DNA from: Monarcha castaneiventris obscurior
Lineage: Eukaryota; Chordata; Aves; Passeriformes; Monarchidae
Reading direction: 5' to 3'
Length of the DNA stretch: 64,000 nt
Assembly (NCBI GenBank): GCA_026261815.1
Contig: JAMPIT010000258.1
Location: forward strand, 16,882,501-16,946,500
Below, in pieces: positions 56,168 through 64,000 of the stretch. The notes beneath the pieces are model-generated. The model did not search any database. It saw nothing but the letters and a program-made list of their open reading frames with translations, and was not told the origin of the DNA. The position numbers and the translations under genes are program-made. Numbering within the stretch: position 1 is the first letter of the stretch; each line of letters starts with the position of its first letter.

Positions 56168-56511
56168 TGTCGCAGTGTCGGACACGAACACGCAGATTCA
56201 AACAGCAGGTAGACAGCAGGTCAGCCACCGAGCAAAGCGAAAAGGGCTCTGCCCACCTTTATTATCACACTTTTATACCTCTTCTAAAACAATCATACAT
56301 TGGTAGATGAGGTTAACACCTCTAGCATTTTACAGGACAGGAACTCAGTCTATCACCTTTCTCCGCCTTGGAGAAAGGAATGATCAACAATGTAAAAGTT
56401 CAGTAAACATTCTTAGCTGGTTAGAAAAACAAGAGCTATGTTTATAGAAAGAGCATGAGAACTTCTACTACAGAAGTAAAAACATGGAGCACTGTGAAAA
56501 CCAGGGCGACA
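56168..56511 (-). mobile_element. Solo LTR of an endogenous retrovirus (class II type)
   Basis: A 344-bp element with TGTCGC...GCGACA ends and a perfect 6-bp target duplication CATGTA at 56,162-56,167 and 56,512-56,517. Read on the minus strand it has GGTATAAAAG (TATA box, about 56,271-56,279) followed by AATAAA (56,263-56,258), the U3-R order of a retroviral LTR. No internal gag, pol or env sequence is present. The 6-bp duplication suits ERVK/alpha-beta type elements. It arose by LTR-LTR recombination. Confidence 0.92.
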
Positions 56512-56517
56512 CATGTA
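56512..56517. repeat. Target-site duplication, right copy
   Basis: CATGTA, identical to the left copy at 56,162-56,167. An intact duplication means no rearrangement with another LTR locus. Confidence 0.9.
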
Positions 56518-59500
56518 TGTGTTTTATATGCATCTATGCATTGATGTTTTTCAGCAGGAGCAGTTCACTGAGCTGCCACCTCTGCTTGGCTCCTGGCACA
56601 GGGGACAGCCAGCACGTCCCTGAGCAGAAGTGAGTGCAACCTTAGATGGCAGCAGCTGTTGGACAAGTGTGGCTGGGTCAGGTAACTGTACCCTCAGCTA
56701 AAACTGCAGAGAAGAGACAGATTTAAAGCCCCTTGTTGGTGTTCTGCTCCCCACCCCCTTCTTCAGCCCAGGCCTCCCCTGCCTTTGTGAGGAGTAGGCT
56801 CAGGGGACTGAACCAGCAGAAAATATTTTACCCACTGTCGTGGGCTCCATACTAGTGAGGGTATGGAGCAGGCCAGAGGAGCACCCACGTGGGCTCAGCG
56901 GGAGCCATGGCAGCATACTGGGAGGGAAGCAACAGCACTGCCAGCTCTTGTGTTGCTTGGTTAAATTCACATTTCCACCTCGCTGCAAAAGCTGGCAGAG
57001 GGGACAACTGGATACTTAACTAATGTTTATAGACTCATCACAAAAGAACATAGCATGAGGGAAAAAAAAAAAGGAAAATCCTGTCAGTTGCAGCAGCCCC
57101 AGATTTTAGGGATAGAGTCAGGACTGTAGAGATATGGATGTGCCTCAGTGCGGATGTGAAACAAGCCAAAATAGAAAATGAGTGACTGATAAACTAAAAA
57201 CTGATTTTGGTGCTGTTTCTGTATACTTTGTTTTTAGCTGAATGCAGATAAGCAATGCTGTGTTAGAACAAAATCTGGGCTTTCAGGCTGTGAGAGCATG
57301 ACACCAGTGTGGAGTGATCAAAATATGCGTGTGACAATAGCTATTACATTTGGATTAGCTAAAACAATGATACTTAGATTGTACCTTTTAAGTAAACATA
57401 CCAAAGTTAACCAGCGTAACAGGATCATAATTTCATAAGCAGTGCAAGAACGAAGCATGCAACTGATGACTTGGTGTGTCAGCCTGGGACAACTTAGGGT
57501 TCTTTCTGCGCAGCCCCCTTGGGCTGGCAGCAGAAGGGACTACTGCCTTATCTTCAGCCCCCATAGCTGAGTTTTCTGGGCTGCAAGCAGCTCTTCAACC
57601 CCTGCTAAGTGTTAGCAGGGTCCTGTCATGCTGCACTGTTCAAAAGTATTTTGTCTCCGCCTTCACAAATAAAGACATGCTATCAGGTAGAAAAAAAATT
57701 AGAAAAGAAATAAGAGAAGTGAGGGATTGAGGGATTTTCCATCTGAGTGGGACTTAGCAGACCTGCTGAAAGCTTGTTTGAAGGCCCATACTGCATTCCA
57801 GGTGGTGGGAGAGCAGAAGGAATGCTGTACTAATTCTCCCTCCAGCCAGACTGATGTCCAGAACATATTTTTCATTGCAGATGAAATGGCAATATTCTGC
57901 CATGTAACTGTGTCCTGAGGGGCTGTTAAACATTTTTTAACTTCAGTTTCGAGTTAAGAGGTAAGTCTGGTCTGTACTGCTACAAAATTTAACCACGAAA
58001 GAGCTGGAAATTCTGCTCTAGCAGACATTTTTACAGTCCACAAAGAGCACAGATGCTGACAGACAAAACCTTACTGTAAAACAGTATGATGCTCCAGTCC
58101 TCAAGAAGTTATGATACAGCCCATCACAATGTAAAATATTTGAGACTGCAATTACTTTTGCAAATCTGCAGAGCAGAGCACTTACACCGAAGTGAATGAA
58201 TAGAATGCTTGCTTAGGCTTTAACTCTGAAATGCTGACTCTGCATTTTAACTTCAGGCACTAGCTAGAGCTTCAGTAACTACTTTCAAATCTGTGCTTAG
58301 AGAGGAGGGGAAGGAATGCATTGCACTGGTGCATGACCGAATTCTCAGGGAGTTTGAGAACTGGAATCTCTTTCTGATCCAAGCAATTAACCAAAATTTC
58401 AAGCCTTGGCAGCTGTTTGTTTTCTGAAAGGAGGCAATTATATGACCACAGCAGTAGAATGACAGTGCAGGCAGAGAGCAGAGAGTAAATTCCACCTCTG
58501 AATAATGAGCTCAGATTTTTATGAACTGGTCTCACAAGAAAAAGGAAAAAGTGATTACTTAGGACCATGCTTGCACACCCTCACAAAATTCCCACTAGCT
58601 GGAATAGTAATAAGTTGCAGTTCTCTCACAGCTATTTTGTGGAGTAAAACACTGCTACATTTGCTCATAAGTCTTCAATACAGATAAAACAGTACTAGCA
58701 GTAAGAACACAGTAACTCACACATAAGCACCCTCAGCAAGGCCAAACCTAGTCAAATACTTAGTTTTTTCTCCTTCAGACTCACTCACTGTCCTCAGGTA
58801 CAAAGAAGTGTTAGTGTAACTAAGATAGAAATGAGACATAATCTCTTACAGTAACAGCCTTTTCTGCTCTTAACTAGCATCCTGTAGAAACACTGTGTCT
58901 CAAGCTCTCACTATTTCCATCCTTGAGTATCTCAGTCTACAACAAGTTGGTTTTTTTTCTGCACTGTTACACATATGAGAACTGAGGGATTGCTTCTTGT
59001 TCAGCCACTTCCAGCAGACAGAATTCTGCCGTGGCAGGGTATGAATTACAAAATAGGAATAACTAAGGGCTTATAGCAGAATGATGTGAACATTTAATAG
59101 CTTTTAACTGCCTTGAATCATGAACTGTAGAGCACTTGAAGAACTATCTATCCACCCACCAAAGACCACCCAGTCATACAAAATCTTGGCTTATGTTTTA
59201 TAACAAATTTCAGTAAGGTTACACATCTGTAATAAAATTTTAAGTGAATGAAGCATTAAGGGCTTTTTAAGCATCACCTTGTTTAACTTTTTTTCAAGCA
59301 TCTGAAGCATCTGCTATTAGATGCAGAGCTATCAGGCAGAATTGGTTATTCTGATTTTTTTTAAAGTGTCTTTGATGCTTTGAGTAATAGGGACAGGGAA
59401 AGATTTAAAGAACAATTAGAACATTGCTAAATGTCAATTTTTAGAATGTAAAAAACCCTCTCTTTAGGTTCAAGCCTAAATGTAGCTTAGTTAAAGGCTA

Positions 59501-62500
59501 ATACAGATTGTGACACAAACAGATCATATACTAATCCACACAGTAATTGCTGTTTAATATATGTATTGCAGAAGGGCTTTAGAGATTTAATAATAAAAAA
59601 CAGGATTGCAATACTCATTCTATCTTCAAAGGTTAGCAGGGCTTTAAATATTAAGGAGTTAAAAATAAAAAAATAATTGCTTAGGATTAGTGGGGCAAAC
59701 GTTGTTTCTATGCATTGAATTTAACAGAAAAAACCAGTATTTGACTGGCTAAATTGGGTCAACAGTGACAGTGAATACACTTAAGAGGGTATTTATAGTT
59801 TAAGATTTATCTAGCAAGATTATGACATTCACAAGAAGATGATGGAGTACAGGACAGTTTTTTCAGGATTTCCTGATCCTCGAGAAGGTAAAAAAGGTAG
59901 AAACGGCAAAGTGGTTGTACTAGAAAAAACATGGTTTTGTGTGACGACCAACATCAAGGTACCTTACCACCAGTAATATTAGTTTACTTTCCTCTCTATT
60001 GCTGTTATGTGAGGATGAAAAAGTATTAATATTCTTGTCTATCTAGAAAAATATTTAAAGATGTCTATTTTTAAATGTTTTCTATGCTATTTTTATATCT
60101 TTAGCATAAAGAGAAATTACTAAAATTGTTAGCTAGTTGTAACACAATTAATACAAAATCCTTTATATTGTATCACTTCCCTATTTTTTAAATTTTGAAA
60201 TTGAAGATTCTTTTCTGAGTTGAGCCCTAATAAATGCAGCACATGTGCGTTGCCTTACTAATTATTATGTAAAAATGGATGTACCATATTTATCTTGATT
60301 TAAGAAAGGAAGATCCCAGATGAGCTTCCTTGCTGTTTCTGTGTTTAAACAATGCAGAGAAAATGTCCTGGGATCTAATTTTCCCTCCTTGCTGAATTGT
60401 GGTCATGACAACCATCTGTACAAGGATAAGCTTTACAGTATTGTGTTGTTCCAGGGTATCATTTTGATGTTATGTTGTGTGATACAATAAGGTAATGGGA
60501 AATAATACTGTACAGCAGTTGGTGCTCTCATCTACACACACTGCTGACTTACACTTCTGGTTTTTGTGTGTTTTGGTTTGCTTGTTTAGTATTTATGTGG
60601 ACATTTGAGCAATGAAAGTATAAAAACCAATGCTAACTTGCAAAAAATACATTAACATTTGAGAGAAGGGCTATGGGAAATGCCATTGTTCTGACTCTTC
60701 AAATTTATCCATCTCTGCTGGGTACCAGAGAATTTACATGTTGAATATGAAATCTGGTTTTTGTCTGCTGTACCAGCAAGGCAAGATACAATTTTTAAAA
60801 TCCAGCACTTTGCTTTTGTATGTCTTTATGGCAAGAGATTGCCTAACAGTATATGGACAAATATAAACAGAGGTAAAGACAGGGCTAGGTTGTTATTATT
60901 TAGCTTCTTTCTGAAACAAAGCTATTTATAAGATGATGTGGAATAAAGCTGAACATATCTATTATTAAGCAGAATATGATAGATAATAAAAGACTATTTT
61001 TTTTTCTCCAAAACTTCTACACAAGAAAGCCCTTACTGACATTGCAGGTAAAGTAATTTAATTTGGTTTTGGTCACTCTGTGCCTCAAAGTACAGACATA
61101 TCTGGATGTGAAAACACACCAGGAGAGATTGCTTAAGCTATACTTTCAAATACTTTTGAGATATTAGCAGAAGACAAAAAAGAAAGTCAAGAAAATTCCT
61201 TCTGAAGACATGACATACAGTCTTGCCTAATATTAACAGATGAAATGTGGTTGTTTTTGCTACTAGCACTGAATAGAAAGCAGACAAAGATTTTAACATG
61301 CTCCAAATCAGATTAAACATTAATGGGAATGCTAAAAAGAGTTGTTTAAACACTCTAAATTTCTAAAACCACCAATTTTTACTATTGCTGTTGATTTTTT
61401 TGCCCCACATATGTCAGTCATTTACAAAGATCCTTCTTCTGTAAATAATAGGTTTGCCAATTTGAGCATTTTAAGTTAAAAACCATTTTTAAAGAAGTGT
61501 TTGCACAATACCAGTAAGATTTCCAGCCCTGTAATAATCTGGTCAGGCTGTGGAGAGGAATAATGAATGTTACTCTTTCTGAGCAAATTTCTTGTCCTGG
61601 AATACAAGTTACTGAACTTAGGTCACCTGTGTCTATGTACCCCTCAGCCATTTGATTTACCTGGTCTAGCAGATGGATCAGACAGGCAGGAGTCACACAC
61701 CTGCTCTGGAAAGGGGCTTCCTCTCAGATGGAAATTCAATGACTTGCTAAAGTGATCAAAAAAGGATGTTATAGTATGAGTTACTAAATTAAGTTGGTGG
61801 GGGATGAGGTGTCTGTGTGGGAAATAACAGAGATTGGAATCTTTCTAGCTATCAGTAATAGCTGAGTTTAAAGAAAACAGAGTTAATTTTTTTTCTTTTT
61901 TCTTTTTTTTTTCTTTTTTGGTGTTTGGATATGAGCTCATATTGCTCTTTTTGGATATTACAGGAGAATTACACGGAATCTAGGTTCTGGTAAAATACAG
62001 TCTGCTGTTTCTAGTAATAAGACTAATGGTAACAAGCTTTGGGGATACATTCTGGCAGAGCTAATGCAATCCATGTAATAGCAAACGAATCAATTTATCA
62101 AATCCTAATTATTCTTATATAATGTAGGGATTCCTAGTTTGTTTTTGTGCTGTCACATAATGCTATTCCAGCAGCAACTCCTAGCTTTGTGATAAGTGGT
62201 GCTTTAGGGGTGGGATGGGGCCATGCAGCTCTGCAATGAAGTTCTGCAAACTCCTGCTGGGAGCAATATTTTAAGGACAAGGCACATAGAGATGGCACGT
62301 GTCTGGCTTGTCAGAAGATTTTGTGTTGAGTTTGTGGGAGTTCTGGAGCTGGTGGTGAAACAAACAATTTACATTACAGGCTAGTGACTACTTTGACAAA
62401 TTTTGATTAAATTGATTTTAAAGATAGAGCAGGACAACAGGCTGGTAAGACCTTCCAAGTATGACAGTAAAAAAGGAAGTTGTGATGTAGCCAATTATTG

Positions 62501-63310
62501 ATGTTTATTCCATTGCTGACTAGAAAGTTTGCTTTTTAACCTAGCCGAACACTGGTTCTCACATGACCATTGTGATTTAAAAACAAGAATTTGTATGTGG
62601 ATATACTTCAGACTGAGTCTTAATTTTTTTTCTCCTGCTGGTGACCCTTTGCCTTTAGCACCAGCAGTACCTGACTGGTACATCAAAATCTGTGAAGAGC
62701 AACCAGGGCTCTTTGTGTTGTCCAAGTCTGTTTTTAGCAGACTGTCATGACTCCTGAACAGCGTCTAGTTAGTGCATCCGAGGGAGAACTATCCCCTCAA
62801 ACTTGTATTTAAAACAACTCAGAACAAGGGATTTTTGATTATAAATACTGCTTTATTCTGATGTAACTAAGAATTGGCCACACTAAGCTGTACTCCAGTG
62901 CTCTGCCCAGGCTTCCGTCCCTGTGCCCCCTTCCAGGGACGGCAAACTGATCCAGCAGCTTAGTTTCAGTGGCTCATCCCAAGACAGAAGATGGCTTTGA
63001 GAACTTGGGCAGTTTGAGCAGGAGACAGATTGGAATCCTAAATTCAGCATCCAGTCTTCCAAGTTCAGCTGTTCCTGAGAGTGACACCAGCGGGTGAGGT
63101 CTCATCCAGGGAGCACTTGGATTCCAGTGTTGCACAGGGCTGAGATGCACACAGCAAGGGCCCTTACACGGTTAGAACAAGCTTTATAGTGTTTATTACC
63201 ACGTTATTGGGCAACTGCCGTGCTTAACCATGCGGACCATAGGGACTGGCCCAGTACTGGAGTCTGAACAACTACAAAACACAATGATAGAAAACAAAAA
63301 GCTATTTCTG
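56518..63310. other. DIPK1A-MTF2 intergenic region, right part
   Basis: 6.8 kb without a recognised gene. A more GC-rich patch at 57,475-57,690 ends in AATAAAG and an A-rich run and might be retroposed, without proof. T-rich runs lie at 61,888-61,919. A GC-richer block lies at 62,890-63,180. No conserved protein was recognised. Confidence 0.65.
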
Positions 63311-63433
63311 GAATCTGAGAATTGTTAGTGTTGGAAGGGACCTCTGGAGCAGGTAACACAGAAATGCACCCAGGTAGGTTTTGAATGAATCCAGAGGGAG
63401 ACTTCAGGACCTCGCTGTTCAGCCTGTTCCATT
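63311..63433 (-). mobile_element. CR1 LINE 3' fragment at the MTF2-side island
   Basis: Reverse-strand CR1 pieces in order: GTTGGAAGGGACCTCTGGAG, GGTTTTGAATGAATCCAGAG, GGAGACTTCAGGACCTCGC and CAGCCTGTTCC. About 120 bases, ending some 60 bases before the CpG island. Confidence 0.8.
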
Positions 63434-63489
63434 AGTTCAGCTAATACAGCTGCTGCTAAAAACTTCAACTGAGGTTCAGCTCATCTCCT

Positions 63490-64000
63490 AAAATGGCAGC
63501 ACCCCGGTGTCAGTGCAGAGGAGCACCCTGACCACTCCGCTGCCCCCGGGCCGGTCGCGGCACCCTCCGGCACCTGGGCAGGGCCTGGCCTCGCCAGCTA
63601 CCCGGGCAAGAGGGCGGACTCAGGGTCACTCTACTTGGCAGGGCCACCCCCACCGATGCGGGGAGCGTGTCCCTGAGCCCGGGCGGGGAGTCCCGCGGGG
63701 CGGCGGGACCGGGGCAGCGCCGCATCCCCTCAGGTGCGGCGGGAACAATGAGCGCCAGGGCGGAAACGAGCCCCGGCTGCGCGCACCGATCCGCGCCGGG
63801 CGCGCACAACTAAAATAGTCCCTCTTTGTTCGCCAACGGCGGCGGCTCAGCTGCGCCCCGTGTCCTTCCGCCGCGGCGCCCCCGCGCCCGCCCCCGGCGC
63901 TGCCGGCGCAGGCGGGGCCGCCGGGGCGGGGCCGCGGCCCTTTGTGCTCCCAGAATGCACCAGCGCCTCCTCCGCGGGAAACAAAAATGGCGAGGGGCTG
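63490..64000. promoter_or_regulatory. MTF2: CpG island, probable MTF2 promoter
   Basis: CpG-rich DNA runs to the right edge and includes GGGGCGGGGCCGCGG near 63,924. In amniotes the next gene after DIPK1A is MTF2, a PRC2-associated Polycomb-like protein, on the plus strand, so this is most likely its promoter. The last bases contain AAAATGGCGAGG, but this ATG does not lead into the known MTF2 start (MRDSTGAG), so it is probably leader. Assignment rests on synteny. Confidence 0.6.
63947..63964 (+). promoter_or_regulatory. ZNF143/STAF-like site
   Basis: CTCCCAGAATGCACCAGC fits nearly all positions of the ZNF143 SBS consensus (core CCCA-N-AATGC). ZNF143 sites are common in CpG-island promoters, close to the start site. 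It lies 30-50 bases before the window end. Confidence 0.55.

Noticed and set aside
63985..64000. MTF2 start codon in AAAATGGCGAGG
   Set aside because: The following codons do not match the known MTF2 N-terminus and the sequence ends too soon.

Overview
This is vertebrate nuclear DNA, almost certainly from a bird. Split genes with GT-AG introns, four CpG islands and low gene density show a vertebrate. Several CR1 LINE tails in the typical avian form point to birds. The species cannot be fixed from the sequence. The gene order EVI5 (-) / RPL5 (+) / DIPK1A (-) / CpG island where MTF2 (+) is expected matches the conserved amniote block found on human 1p22.

1-24,400: the 5' half of EVI5 on the minus strand. 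Seven coding exons are resolved to the base (10,786-11,015, 6,561-6,750, 3,991-4,215, 2,916-2,990, 2,131-2,256, 1,195-1,338, 99-188). They cover the N-terminal region and the whole Rab-GAP TBC domain, with both catalytic fingers intact. The coiled-coil C-terminal half lies off the left edge. The exon carrying the initiator ATG is not certain. A CpG island at 23.3-24.4 kb with a splice donor at 23,781 is the probable main promoter and non-coding first exon. Candidate start exons or alternative first exons are described at 19,620, 15,901, 11,266 and 8,319.

24,400-27,100: a short divergent spacer holding two CR1 copies, the second running into the RPL5 promoter.

27,335-33,815: RPL5, complete, eight coding exons, 297 aa, with a 5'TOP start, a polyA signal, and the C/D-box snoRNA SNORD21 in intron 5.

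36,722-46,180: DIPK1A (FAM69A), complete, five coding exons, 428 aa, minus strand, tail-to-tail with RPL5, with its own CpG island. Its 6.3 kb first intron holds an old CR1.

46,600-63,400: a 17 kb gene-poor interval with a CR1, a putative PIF/Harbinger transposase-like exon fragment (55,807-55,909) and a clean 344-bp solo LTR with a 6-bp target duplication (56,168-56,511). 63,490-64,000: a CpG island with a ZNF143-like site, most likely the MTF2 promoter.

The genes are not an operon. RPL5 (60S subunit protein that carries 5S rRNA) and its intronic snoRNA (28S rRNA methylation guide) share a transcript and a role in ribosome making. EVI5 (Rab GAP, cytokinesis) and DIPK1A (ER membrane kinase-like protein) are syntenic neighbours only. 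I found no clearly new multi-gene system. The least explained items are the transposase-like exon and the alternative EVI5 5' exons.
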